Source: Lineus longissimus (Eukaryota; Nemertea; Pilidiophora; Heteronemertea; Lineidae). From it: a stretch of 64,000 bases of DNA. The notes under the pieces are model-generated. The model did no database searches. It worked only from the letters and a program-made list of their open reading frames with translations, and was not told where the DNA came from. Both the position numbers and the translations under genes were made by a program. Location: positions 11,904,349 through 11,968,348 of the forward strand of contig NC_088318.1 in the NCBI RefSeq assembly GCF_910592395.1. The letters are read 5' to 3'. Below are positions 37,065-49,495 of the stretch, one piece after another (within the stretch, counting starts at the first letter, position 1; each line of letters begins with the position of its first letter).

Positions 37065-38478
37065 TATCATTAACATGATTGATGAACCCATCCTTTCTAC
37101 CACTACTCCCTCGCCTTAAACCCTTCTTTGTTTGAATTGAGCGCTTCTTGGAAACTCTGCTGTCGCCTTGTTCCGATTCTGTTGACTTGTCTTCCATCCA
37201 TTCTTTGTTGGCTGCGGGAAGTATAGTTGACTCGTCCGTGTGGTCGTCTGCGTCGTGGTCGGGCTCGAAAAATGTAAGCACCATGTCAGATTCTGATATC
37301 TGAAATATATAGGAATCGATTGAACCGCGTTGTTCAAGTGCCCCATGCTACGTTCTATCGGTATTACAGCTCCATAACTATTCCATCTCATATAGTACCA
37401 GAACTAGATGCGTTGCCCGAAGTCCTGCCAAAAAATGTTGCTCAGTCCCGGCTTCACAGATAAATTCCCGAGGCAGGCCATTCGTCACCCTAAACATCTT
37501 GAAACCACTGCGTCTGGAGTCTACTCAGGGAAGGCTGTACCCAAAGAAGGAACAACTATGCGACGGACGGACAAAGAGAAAATATATCTTAGTTTGTCGT
37601 CGACAAAAAGATCTCAAAAGGGCAATACACATATGAACGTACCCTTTGTGGAAGTTGGATGAGCCTCTTGACGTAATCATCAAGGTCGGGTAAGCGTTGA
37701 TCAGCAAGCTTCTTTGAATTCGGCGTCAACCATTTTCGTGCTGAAATATAACAAAGAGACCGCTAATATAAATAAGTGGGACAAAGCGAGGAAAGGGTAT
37801 AGTACTATGGCTTCGTGTCGGACAGAATGATATATCAGCTATTGATAAGCTGGAGATCATGACCTCATAATCATCATGGGATCGGGGCGGGACCTTCCAT
37901 CCTAGAGCTCAGGCCAACACTCCACACTATCAACCGACCTTGTGTCACATCCTGTATTTTTACGTCGATCGCCCGACTTTGAAAGTTGTCGTTTAGCACT
38001 TGATGATATTAGGCCCGTTTATTCCAAACGAGGACTGTATAGGTGAAGCATATACGACCAGTCGGACGTGACTGAATGATGAAGCACAGTGCGATTTTAA
38101 TAACCGTGGCCTGAATAACCTGCACTCCGAACGCAATGGACCAGCCTCGACCTGAAGTCGCCTCGTCCTCTCAAGGAATGACGACGAAATAGACTGTCCC
38201 GGGAATTAAAATAACCTACCTGGCAGGCACGGGATAACCCTGGTCGCCGGTCTAGCCTCTTCTGGAAATCTATCCAAAATTCTTTTCTTGAGGTCAACGA
38301 AGTCATCATACATCCTCCTTGTGGTGGTCCTGCCTCCGTATGACCAAGACACATCTATGATGAACTCGTAGTCTTTTCTAACCGGCCACCGCCTTTTGAC
38401 CACTTCGTAACCGATGACTTGAGCGTCCAGAATCCTGGCATTTGTGCACGAACATTCATTCCAAACGCGGGAAGCCAT
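36766..38478 (-). CDS. PX-domain protein, p47phox-like PX with Asp-rich tail, 3 exons
   Basis: Minus-strand exons are 38478-38220, 37740-37643 and 37299-36766, with GTAGGT, GTACGT and TTTCAG borders and matching phase, giving 296 aa. Residues about 17-135 form a PX domain, which binds phosphoinositides. The RRMYDDFVDLKKRILDRFP block contains the usual Arg and Tyr. It is followed by RVIPCLPARKW, very like p47phox PHLPAPKW, then LDDYVKRLIQLP and ISESDMVLTFFEP, matching the last helices of the p47phox/Tks PX fold. Those relatives continue into SH3 domains; this protein does not. Its tail has two similar segments, KKRSIQTKKGLRRGSSGRKDGF and KKRSSKTKKGSGRNSSRKDGF, each followed by Asp-rich sequence, one with a run of 12 Asp. 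It is convergent with the PPR-like gene. Confidence 0.85.
37020..37075. repeat. CAT/ATG microsatellite coding for poly-Asp
   Basis: (CAT)n on the plus strand reads GAT on the minus strand and encodes the long Asp run in the last exon of the PX protein. Length change in steps of three would keep the frame. Confidence 0.85.
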
Positions 38479-41400
38479 GGTATGGTTTATCTCATGAAAC
38501 GTGTCCCAATGGGGTGAGTTGGACCCTCAACCAGCGAGTTGCGAAAATTAAACTGGCATTTAATTCACTATAATCCAAAAAATTGTCTTCAAAACACCCC
38601 GGTCCAAACCCGACAATGTAACTTCTCCTCAGTAGGCCTACATGCATGCGAAATGGACTGTCTAGACTTTGAAAGCCCTGCGTAGGCCTGTGACTTATTA
38701 TATTCAGGCATAGTGACCTCAAACTTTTTCATCTGTATCTTGTTCTGAGTAAGTGTCCTAATTGTAGAAAGATATCGTTTTAGTTCATGCCGGGGTATCT
38801 GATGGACTATGACCTCTCATATCTTAACTGATGGTGGGGTTAACTCACTCGGGTCGCAGTGGATCGACTTCGTCCTTTCCCATTGAATGAATAGGACGAC
38901 AAAATATTGACTGTCTGAGGGAATGCCTCGTTAGTCGAGTCTTTGGCCTGGCCTGGCCGCCTTTTGCCCCATCCTGCCGGGCCCATTGCCAAGTTTCACC
39001 GGACTCGGGGATTGAGAATGAAGGTCTTCCAGTAAGATTCCTGAGTATCTTCTTAGGCAGTGCAACAATACACTTCGGACGCATGCCTGCAGGCGGTCAC
39101 CCCCCGTCCCTCCAATCCGCATGCTGACGAATTTTCTGCCTCGGGAGTAGGCAATATTTGCTCTAAAAGCGTCCTGAGATTTATCAGAGTGTGAGGCGTC
39201 TTCTCCTGTGTCCTTTCAAGTTTCTCGTCGTCTTTTTATACCCTTCCCCCGGTCTGCAAGTTAGGCGGCCAAGTCAGCATGACCATGGCCGGATTGGACC
39301 CTCTTTAATAACATTTGGTCCAAAGCCTATGGCAATCATTACAATGACCAGCTTGTATCTCATGGTAGGCATGATATTTTTAGGATCGATTGAGGTCTTG
39401 AATAACTATGAGCGAGACCCACAGGTCTCTGGCTTTGACTGGTCATTGAGCCTATTCTACTCTACTGTAGTAGCCTTGGATAGTCACAGCGTTCAGATGG
39501 TGAGACAATGACATACATCAGTTAAATCAGGGAGCAGCCGGGAGCCGGGAGGGTAGAAAGAAAGTAGGCACTGATAGAGAGGTAAGAGCAGACCTAATTG
39601 GGAAGCTGAAGACCACCAGCGGCAGAACCTGGAGAAGGTGGCGGCCACGACGTATTTGATCTTGCAGTGACACCTGTCGTTAAAACTGTGAACTAAATCA
39701 GTCGACCTTTTAATAATCTCGAAAAAAGGTAAATTTTCTAAATGGTCGGTTGTTTTATATATCGACTAACTGCACCATTGTCAAGATTATATATACAAGC
39801 TTCCGAATAAGTTATTGTAGGTCACATTTCGACCACGGTAATGGTGTTTTTGATGATTTTATAGGTAGTCGTTATCTCACGTGTATCTCTCTGTGCATTT
39901 TTGTACACAAAGGAGCTGTGCTTGTGATCAGGAAGCCAAATGAACTCGTGTCTGATGTCATGTTCATATTATTGTGAGTAGTCTTGATTGATGAAAGATG
40001 AATACGTCACTTCGAAACTTGGGTCCCGACGGGTATGACGATGGTACCGGTACGGATTGCGCATAAATACAGACCTGACCTCACTGTCCTCAGTCGAGTC
40101 TCGGACGACTAGTACTCCTGATCCATGATGAATGATATGCATTGAGTGCAACACAGGAGGTATGCCTTAGAGGTCATGTAAGTTGTACTGATGTTAGATC
40201 CTGGGCCAAAGTTTTGAAGGGTCGTATTTGAGCAAGTGTACTGTTGGTGTCCCCACTAACAACACGGGTAAAAAGAATATCCTTTCATGTGTTGTTAATG
40301 TTAGTGGGGTGTGTTAGTCAGTCGTGAGGGGGGGGGGCAGCTGGGGCTGAGGGTGCCTATTGAGCTCTTATTTTCACATGCCTGTTGTCAGGGCGGACAG
40401 ATCATATCCAAATTGGAAAAGTATTGACAGTCATTTTCTCCATTCACTATTACAGACTGGAACAATCTCTCTGTCACGAACTGCCTGTCAGTTTAAGGCT
40501 TAAGCTTGCCTGTCCCCAAATGCAAAGTTAATTGTGAAACAATGAGCTGCCTAGTATGAAGCAGAAGGGCATTGTCTGGGCGCGTAGAGGATGGGCCAGG
40601 ACCAACTGGAGCCATGTCAGTGGCCTCAACTCCAGTGTCTCTGGTTTCCTCCTACTTTTATATACATGTATACCTACCTGTTAAGATCACGACACATGTC
40701 TCCCAGTACTGTTCACACTCGGCTCTGAATTTCCATCAATCCTCGAGCTGACACCCACCCCCCTCTAGATTTATCGAGATATTCCTTGGCAATGAATTAG
40801 TGTGTTTTTTACCTCAGGTCTTATTCCAGAAAAGACTGAATCAAGCAAGGCATTTTAGGTAAGATAATAATTTTCATTTTGATTTGTTTTATTAAATAAA
40901 AAAAATGTTGAATGTAGCTTGCTGTCTCTGTCCATAGCTGACAGCAGGGCTTGTTAGCTACTTATATAACCAGTCTATTGGGGAACCAGGCTGATCTTGG
41001 GGGCACCACAAAACCGCCAGGGGTACCAGACTGCTGACCCCAGCAGCGCGGTCCAAAAAAGGTTTCCAAAAACTTTTGTTTGTTTTTGACTTCCCAAACA
41101 AATTTGGAATTTGGACAAAATGCAGTGCCAGTGGCAGCTTAAGGAGGCCGTCTATAAAGCGCTGACACTATTTCATTTTGATAAGCAAACCAGTTCCATC
41201 AAGTTTATCTAGGTGTCTCTGCTGATTTTGCTGACAATGGTTTTATCTGTGTTCCTTTGTGTGTTGCAGACTCTATATTTTGCATAAAATGAATAAATGT
41301 TTCGCTTTGTTGTGCAACTGGTTGGTTTCATCTGATGCGGTTACACAGAGGTACTGTTTTTTAATGCATTTGATATTATGTGACAATGCACATCACTGCT

Positions 41401-44134
41401 GTTTTTGTCTGGCACAATTTATTGTCCTTTGATCATGACTAAAGTTTGAGATGAGGACTTAACCTGACTTGCATGCCTAGAAGTTACCCGTTTGAAAACA
41501 AAACGTCCGGCTATCAAATGACCACTTGAAACGTGATAGACATCTGTTGACTGATCTCACTTGGGTACACAAACAGCAAGTTGATTGACGCAGCAAGTCA
41601 GAGAGTCCACTTTAGAGTGCTCTCATGAAAAGAGGAATTGAAAAATGTTCCAAGGGGATTTGAACGCTGGAGCTCTGTCTTTGAGTTTTTTCTTTTCGCT
41701 CACAAGAGCACCTCTGTAACCTGTCTTGTCTGCTCACTTGTTGTGAGACCAGTTCTATCATGTCGGCCATGGTTGCTTGATGGCCGGGAGTTTGTGTTTT
41801 CTTGAGCTTGGTTGTTGGAGTTTTTTTGCGTGCATGTTATTTTGAAAGTTTGCAGCACTTTTATTCATAGTTTGGGATCATTATCTTGCCAAGAAATTGA
41901 CAATAGGGTCTGGTTACCTTATGAAATGATGTCATACTGAATATACATTCATAGCTGGTCGTTACTGTGATGCTACCCTGTTGCCAGAAGAAAAAATGTT
42001 GCACAAAGATTAATTTTTTTAGTTCAAAACTTTTAAAGAAGATACAGCTATTAAAGAGTTTTTTTTCATATGTCTCTTGGTTTGCTAAGATTAATGGCAA
42101 TGCTTAAAAGTTTACCATAAAAAGAAGCTCGGTTCATTAAGGTGGCCTTTGAAGGAGAAAAAACGTGCTTTAATCCCTTCATCATGACGACATGAAGTTT
42201 TATGATGATTTTGTCGTTAATTAAAATTGGAAAATGATCAAAGAATGTCAGGAGTGGAAAAAAATCTTGATATTAAAAACTCATTTTCTCTCTAATCCTC
42301 AAAGAATGAGGGATTGCATGTGAGGTTTTCTCATAATAAAGTTTTCATTGGGAAAAGTTATTTCAATTTTTTGTGTATTTGATGATTTTTTAGGGCTCAA
42401 AAGGTTGCAAACTCCTCTAACTCACTGAGAAGTCTCATCCACATGTATTATATGTCACCACTTTGATTGATTTTGATGTGTCACTTCAAAACCTTTGTAT
42501 TTTTGGTTTAGAAAGTTAATTTTGGTTTTCTTTTCCGACGAAATGGGTAAATCTGTTCGTCATGTTTGTGTCACTTGAGTACTTCTGCAGCATTTTTCGT
42601 AATCAAGCCAGAATTTTCTTAGCCACCACAAAAGATACAAAGATGGGGGTGGCATCAAATGTAGCTAACAATCAAAGCTGTACGAACATTTACATTGTAT
42701 GCTAATAATTCCACATGCCCAAAATACGACTAACTACCCATTTTGGTGTGATGGGTCACGTTTATGCAGTACAGGTCATGGACCTTTTCTTATGAAGCTG
42801 CTGAGAAACCTGTTGACGGATCAGTACAGCCTCACCTTGAAAAATTCAATATAATCACATCTCCCCCGAGATGAAAAATCCCTTGGAAAAGAAATCTCAG
42901 AGTCTGCTGTGGCGACATAATCAACCTAATTGGGTCTAATCAGTAATGAATAATTATGTTAGGTCCTTTCAATCTTTTTGAGTAAACAACTAGATCAGAG
43001 GCGAAGATCGGAGCGGAATCTCGATATTGTATGTTCACATCAACCCAGCGGATATTTGACTTTTTTCCAAAGTGCCAGAGAAGTTTTAATATTGGTTATA
43101 AAGGATGCTCATTTTCTTTATGGTTTGCATTAAGGGAATTAGTTCTTTATTGCTGGCTCTTTTGAGCTCCTAGAAAATTGCAAGTGGTTTTTTTTTGTTA
43201 AAATGTTTGGGCGGCGTCTCATTTGTTGGCGGTTTTGTATAACTCATATGGGAGGCGAGTTATTTTGTTCTATACCGGTACTTGACAATACTTCAGAAAC
43301 CTAGGGCTACTTAAATTCAAAAATGCCTTGAGGGATATGGAAAAATGTGGCTACATAAACCCTGGCAAGGTCTCTGTTCTAAAGAATTTGAGGGTATGGA
43401 TACCCTCCAGAGAAATATAGTAAAAACAATTTTTAGACCTGGAATTGTTTTCAACCCTCCCCAAAGGTACCCTCAAAGTGAATACTGGCGGTTAGAGTAA
43501 CCAGCCAAAAGCCGATGAAAATGAGTCCATAGCATTTCAGCTGAAGTTGCTGGCATGGTGGGTAGGTATCCAATGAAAAACACTAAAGCAAAACCTTCCT
43601 GAATGTATAGTAGAGATGGACCTGGAAGTCAACATTGGTCACTCTAAACAGCGATATGAAAATCTGCCGTAGCAGTGCCAATCTTGTCCTCATTGAAGTT
43701 CTATCTATTTTAAGTTGATGAATAATTTTGAGTAACCAAATCTAGATGACCACAGCTCCTCAAAAACTAATTATAGTATCAAATTACCAATAAGAAAGGA
43801 CAAATATTGACCAAATTTTCGTGAACCAACACTCACATTAGTAACATGGTACTTAAAACCGGGAAAGAAATCTGAATTGTGTAATTTTTGCAATATTTAT
43901 TGCAACTAATACACGCTCTTATTCTCATCTTGGATGTGTATATGTTGATATTATTAGTTGACAAGTATCGAATGGGAGTGACCAAGCTATCATGTTCTCT
44001 GGCTTTGGGGCTGGAAAACAGGTGAAGTGGGTTAAAAAAGGAGGAACGTTGTGTTGGGCAGTGTTCCAGGGATTCCAAGAGACTCCAGTCTATGAAAGGA
44101 TTCTTCATCTTGTCTGCAGAACTTTGGAGAAGTG
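38479..44134. other. No firm gene; one possible exon at about 39293-39499
   Basis: Upstream of the PX gene I find no supported coding region. A plus-strand frame ending near 39511 contains a hydrophobic stretch (MTSLYLMVGMIFLGSIEV) followed by DWSLSLFYSTVVAL, with a GTGAGA donor-like site after CAGATG at 39499. It faintly recalls the first transmembrane and pore-helix region of two-pore potassium channels but lacks the selectivity signature, and I found no following exon. A G run lies near 40329, and CCCCACTAAC (40251-) pairs with GTTAGTGGGG (40299-). Confidence 0.35.
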
Positions 44135-44721
44135 AGGCGAGACTTTTTTTATTTGTTGGTGCTCGGATCCGCCGACCTCTCGATGTCCGAAATAAGAAAA
44201 AAAATTAAAAATTTATATCTAGTCAGTCTCGGATCCGCCGATTCGAACATTACCGATTTTACAAAAAAAAATTATTTTTTTTTTGTACTTTGAGCTCTGA
44301 CGTCCGACAGTAACTTAAAAGATCAAAAATATTTTTTTCAAAATCAAAATTCGACATGATTGAATTAAAATTAGCTTTGTCGGATTGATCATTCGAATCA
44401 AAAGTGCGAATGCCAGACCAGTTCTGCCAGACCTAGACTGGTTCTTGTCCTTTCCTAATGCATCCACAGCAGATATTATGACGAGAACCAGTCGATTGTT
44501 ATGAGTCTGGCTGCTGACTGTTCAATATGTGAAAATGCACTAGTTTTTTTAGGAAAAAATTTTATTTTTATCCTTCCCTCCGACTTTGAGAAATCCTATC
44601 ATTTTTTCGAGACCATCAAATCTTTGGAAAAAAACATTTTTTTTGGTTTTTGTTTTTCGTCCTCCTCAAAAATATGTTCCTCCAAAAATCCGAGCACCAA
44701 CTAATAAAAAAGGTCTCGCCT
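44135..44721. mobile_element. MITE, 587 bp, 34-bp terminal inverted repeats
   Basis: The left end (44135-44168, AGGCGAGACTTTTTTTATTT onwards) and right end (44688-44721) are reverse complements at 32 of 34 positions and share GTTGGTGCTCGGAT. The inside is AT-rich with poly(A)/poly(T) runs and further CTCGGATCCGCCGA blocks near both the left end and 44216. There is no transposase frame. The target duplication is not clear. Confidence 0.88.
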
Positions 44722-45136
44722 GAGGCCGAAAAAGGTGTTATCTGGACATGGCATTGCCATTTAAAATTAATCGGTGTTATTGCAAATGGTGAAAATCACT
44801 AAAGATGTACTATTTGAGGAGCATTAAAGCCTACTGAGATTTGGGTGTGTTCATATTACAGAACAGCTTCTGACACTTCTACACCTGTCTTCGCACATTG
44901 CTCGAAACAATACAACTTTTTAAAAAGTCGTCTTTCCGCCACCACAAAGGTCCGGCAACACCTGATCCCACCATGATCAACCACATCATCCTTTATGTAA
45001 GAAATCTCTGTAACAAATCCAAGTCTAACTTTTCTTGTCTGGTATTTTCTTCTGCGTTTGTGACGAAATGCCATGGGTAAATACTCTAGTTTCACCAATC
45101 TAAGACCTTTTCTAAAATTCCAAAGTCAGGCCAGTA

Positions 45137-45296
45137 CAGTGGAACCTCACTAGCAGACACCTCCCTATTAAGGACACTAGTTTTTGTCCCAAAGTGGTTG
45201 TTTCCATTCAATTTGACCTCTCTAATCAGGACACCTCTCTTTTAAGGGCAGCAATTGTCAGTCCAAAGGGTGTCCCTAATAGACAGGTTATACTAG
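45137..45296. mobile_element. CAGTRGAAC MITE copy
   Basis: TA followed by CAGTGGAACCTCACTAG opens the element. TCCCTATTAAGGACAC, TTTTTGTCCCAAAGTGG, CATTCAATTTGACC, CTAATCAGGACACCTCTC, TTGTCAGTCC and GTGTCCCTAATAGACAGG follow in family order. The right end (GGTTATACTAG) is decayed. It lies just 42 bp from the foldback element. Confidence 0.8.
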
Positions 45297-45338
45297 ATGT
45301 GCAAATTTTTGTTCCATGACATTTTTAATATCAGCTTA

Positions 45339-46049
45339 ATGGGCCGTGAAAACCGCAAAAAATCTGTACATGTTTTTGTAAGCGGTCGTCGCTCGCGCAA
45401 ACTTGTCTTGCATGTTTTTGTGAAAGAGGACGTCGGCGAACGCGGTCGTATATCAAAACAGACGTTGGGTGGCGCTCCTACTAAGATCGTTTTCTGGTGA
45501 TAATTATTCAAAAACTAGGTTTGCAAACTCCACCAAACTTCTAAATCTTGTTTATTGAAAGTGTTTTAGGAGCTTGAAAATATTTTTAACCATATACACC
45601 CTATTATTTCGCGTTGGACGCCACTGGTCGCCACTGGACGCTAAATAGGATGACCCGTCTCGAGCGCCACCCAACGTCTGTTTTTTTATACGACCGCGTT
45701 CGCCGATGTCCTCTTTCACAAAAACATGTGAGGGAAGTTTGCGCGAGCGCCACCCAACGTCTGTTTTGATATACGACCGCGTTCGCCGACGTCCTCTTTC
45801 ACAAAAACATGTGAGGGAAGTTTGCGCGAGCGCCACCCAACGTCTGTTTTGATATACGACCGCGTTCTCCGACGTCCTCTTTCACAAAAACATGTGAGGG
45901 AAGTTTGCGCGAGCGCCACCCAACGTCTGTTTTGATATACGACCGCGTTCTCCGACGTCCTCTTTCACAAAAACATGCAAGACAAGTTTGCGCGAGCGAC
46001 GACCGCTTACAAAAACATGTACAGATTTTTTGCTTTTTTCCCGGCCCAT
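45339..46049. mobile_element. Foldback-type element: 139-bp arms, 83-bp tandem array
   Basis: The left arm 45339-45477 and right arm 45911-46049 are near-perfect reverse complements, starting ATGGGCCG and ending CGGCCCAT. On the right side the inner part of the arm is amplified: GAGCGCCACCCAACGTCTG recurs at 45662, 45745, 45828 and 45911, exactly 83 bp apart. A unique 184-bp middle (45478-45661) separates the sides. Minus-strand open frames through the array are by-products of the repeat. This matches foldback or long-TIR non-autonomous DNA transposons. No transposase and no clear target duplication are seen. Confidence 0.9.
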
Positions 46050-49000
46050 ACAGCATGTTCAATTTGGATAGACAATGGGTTGGCAAGATTAGTTAATCTA
46101 TGGTCATGACGTCATGTGTTGGCTTGGCCTTTGTTTTGATTTTGTAATAGTTAACAGAGCAGTCTTAGATAAGTGAAACTAGAGTAACTGCCCACGAAAA
46201 CCTTTTGGCTTTTCTCAAGTTTTTAACCCTTAGTCTTTATTTTTTGCTCGAGGTTAGGCAAGATGAGAGAGCCGAAAAACCATTTCATATACATGTAACA
46301 TGCTTTTGTCAGTGAAATTTATGTATGTAGGGATTTACTTACTCAGGCCCAGTTAACTGAAAAGGCTTCCTGAACTTTTCAAACATTTTTGAGATCGGCA
46401 GAACAAATTTCAAGTTGATTTTATAATGTACACGCTTCACAAAAGTTTCCAAGTTATGTTGTAAGATTTATGCATTAAGTGCATTGAGTGCATGGTTGCA
46501 TTAATATTCAGGGCCTATAGATAGAAGTGATCAGGCTCAGCACATTTGTGACAAGTGCCTATCCCAGGAATTTATTAAAAACTTAGTCATTGTATGGTAG
46601 GTGCAGATCTTGCTTGAAGTAGCCCGAGCAAGTATAGCTGCCCTCTGTGATGAACACATGGCAGGATGAGCAGCTGCCAAGGGGTCGGTTCAAAACCTGA
46701 CATTGGCATTGGCACTGGCACTGGCCCCAAGGTGATTTCTGGTCTGCAGTACTCCCAAGTTGGAATCTGAATCATAGGGATCGTAATCCGTGCCTGATCA
46801 CAGTAGGCCTAGTTCTGACAGAAATATTGGCCCATTATTACCGGTTGTCCTCTTCCAGTTGAAACCACATGATCTCTAGAGCTAGAGATCCATGCAATGT
46901 CAGGCTATATGCACATGGCATAAGTGATTGTCTGCAGCCAGCAGCCACTTTTGCACCGGGGGGGGGGGGGGGGGGGTTGAGAAAGGAATTTGGGTTAAAT
47001 TTTAAAAATCAATGCCTTTTACGGACACAATAAACTGCAATCCTCATACCTGTGCCCATTACCTTTATGCCAATGTAGTTTGATTTCATGGTTCGCACCG
47101 GCCAGTTTCAGGAAATAAGTGAGGGTTTTCCTTCATCTTTCATCTACTGTATTTGTCATGAGTAAAAACATGATTTTCCTGGTCAAAAAGGCAAATTCAT
47201 TGAAAGAGTTTGTCGGCCAGAAAACTTTAAAATTAGTGAGGCATTGAAAAATTGTCACCAGCATGACTAGCAGGGGATAAATCTTGTAATTTTGTATTTT
47301 TCTGTTGGTCTAGCCCAATCAGCAGTTCATGTAATTGTTTATCAATGAAAAGCATCAGGCATTTTTGTCAAAAAGAAAGGTGTGTAGAAGTGGTATTATA
47401 TATTTGTTTTGGTGCTGGCTTAAAATTACGTGAGGGTAGTGACAGGAATCATCACAACAACTTTCACTGGCCTTAAGTTTACCATCTTTTGAAAACTCAA
47501 CAGAGTCACCGTCACATCAATATAGCCTTGTCTCCAATTTTCTGTGTCATCAAAGTCGTCGCTTTTGTTCAATGCACCATCATTGGTTTGAAAACATCAG
47601 CAACCGATGTAATTTGCCAATAGTACAAGGTTTTTAACGACGCCCGTAGCCAGGGAGTGCAGGCCGTGTTTGAGAAGTGCGGCTCCCGCAATTGCAAACA
47701 AAGCGTTAGTTTGTGATTGCAGTCACCACGTGCTACACGGTGAGTGTGTTTACTTCCAGGTTCGTTTAGGACAGCTGGAGGGTCTGTCAAAAATCAGAAC
47801 TTACGAAAATTGTGAATCAGTTCAGAATTCTATGCGACTTGTTGTTCAGATTTATTATCGAAAGGAAAAAATATTCTCAGGTTCTGTATAAATGGTGTTT
47901 CTGAAAGGATTTTGGAAAAGCTGCTTCTCTCTTCTTAACATACACTTGTAGCAGGCTAATCTGTGGATGGACCATCCAAAATTACCACTTGTTATAGATT
48001 GTATCGCTAATTTGAAGTGTATTCTGGTGTATTTTAGTGACGGTCTTGTCAGTGACATCGATGAAAAATTTGTGTGAGGATTTTAGTAAACATTCACTTT
48101 GAATTTTGTTGGAAACTTTTCCAATGGGATGACTTATGTCTTATAATGATAATTGTGGAGTAGTTGTTTATTTCAATTCTACTGAATACTGACTTGTTGT
48201 TCGGGAATGTTCAAATTCATGGACAGTCTGCCCAGGTGTGTAGAAAAACACTTGATTTAGGAGGATTCTTTATGAAGAACTCATTGGTATCAAGTGCAGT
48301 TAGAGGAGAATGTATTCCTAATAATCACTGAAAACAAAATATTATCAAAGGTTTTGTGCTTCTCTGGATTGGTGATCGATTGTTCATGTGGTCGGCTCAG
48401 GATTTTAAGAAGAAGGGGCATGTCATATCATGATGCAAGCTAGCTATGATTATCATGTTGGGCCTGGAATGGTGGAGCCCTTCGTATTTCACAAGGTAAT
48501 TACCTGTTCTTACTTGCTTTTTCAGAGGTCGGTTTTGGTTTTGGTGGTACATGTAAATGAAAATTATGTAACGTCAATGTTACGTTTGGTCCCACAACCA
48601 AAATCGGGCAGGGAGATGTCCTCATTTAGCATTGGTGCGAGTGAGGTCATATGGTGGTGCCCCACCGTTGTGTTGCGACTCTCGAAATATGGTGCTTATG
48701 AATTAGGGTCTGTTTTGAGGCCAGTTTTGTAGTGTTCATCATCCTGGGATGGTATCTTAATGGCTTTGCATGTTACTATCTTCTCCTGCTTTGCATAAAA
48801 CAGTTTATCTGAACGACTTTCACTGTATTTCAATAAGACAGAAGCCATGACGATGTTCTTAAATCTCAAGCCAGTAGGCACAGAAACTTTTGACAAGCCG
48901 AAATGCAATGTACGACCACATTAAAAAATCATTATGGTGGTAACTGTGTACGCGGCCTAGCAGAGGAGAATGCTGCACGCTGTTTAAAACTTTTCTTGTC

Positions 49001-49360
49001 GGGCTGTTAACTGTAATTAAATAGAAGATAAAATTATAATCGTCTTTACCTTTGATTTATTACCCAGCAAATACCGACTGACATAAACTGAAAGCAATAC
49101 CTCACAATCAATAGTAATTAACAAACAAGTTTGGTAACAAGATCGGGCAAGAATCAGTGGCAATATTGACGTCTAGTGACTCGTGAAAAGATATTCTCAA
49201 ATATCAGATCCGGGGGTGGAATAGGTAAACTCTTAAACAGGGCGGTGGGGAGGGGAATACCCTGCACATAAAATTTTTTTGCAATCATTGGTTATTACTT
49301 ACATGATTTTGCTGGGTTCTTGATCTCACACGTCTCAGTAAAACTGTTATTTCCGGCCTA
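46050..49360. other. No gene recognised; contains a 19-bp G run
   Basis: Open frames are short and show no family features. A run of 19 G lies at 46958-46976. TTGGCATTGGCACTGGCACTGGCCCC near 46703 is a short GGCACT repeat. Confidence 0.5.
46958..46976 (+). repeat. Poly(G) run of 19
   Basis: Nineteen G in a row follow TTGCACC. Such runs can form G-quadruplex structures and vary in length, and they are also prone to sequencing error. Confidence 0.9.
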
Positions 49361-49495
49361 TTGCTTTTTGAAGGCATTTTCAAATTTTCAAGACTGGTGC
49401 CACGAATAGCAATGCTTTTGATTTCAGGCTACAGAGGGCAGTCTGATGAACAAAACGGTACCAATATCTCCATTTGTCATTATATTGGTTACCAG
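49361..49495. repeat. Dispersed repeat, copy A
   Basis: Shares with 60465-60605 the ordered blocks AAGGCATTTTCAA / AAGGTCATTTTCAA, GCAATGCTTTTGATTTCAG, GGCAGTCTGATGA, CAAA and GTACCAATA / GATACCAATA. The end structure is not clear, so the element class is unknown. Confidence 0.7.

Noticed and set aside
41640-41710. Possible tRNA-like unit with a B-box-like GCGTTCAAATCC on the minus strand
   Set aside because: No acceptable A box at the right distance and no cloverleaf could be drawn.
45552-46086. Minus-strand frames with repeated VFVKEDVGERGR motifs
   Set aside because: They come from the 83-bp array and arms of the foldback element, change frame between units and have no independent support.
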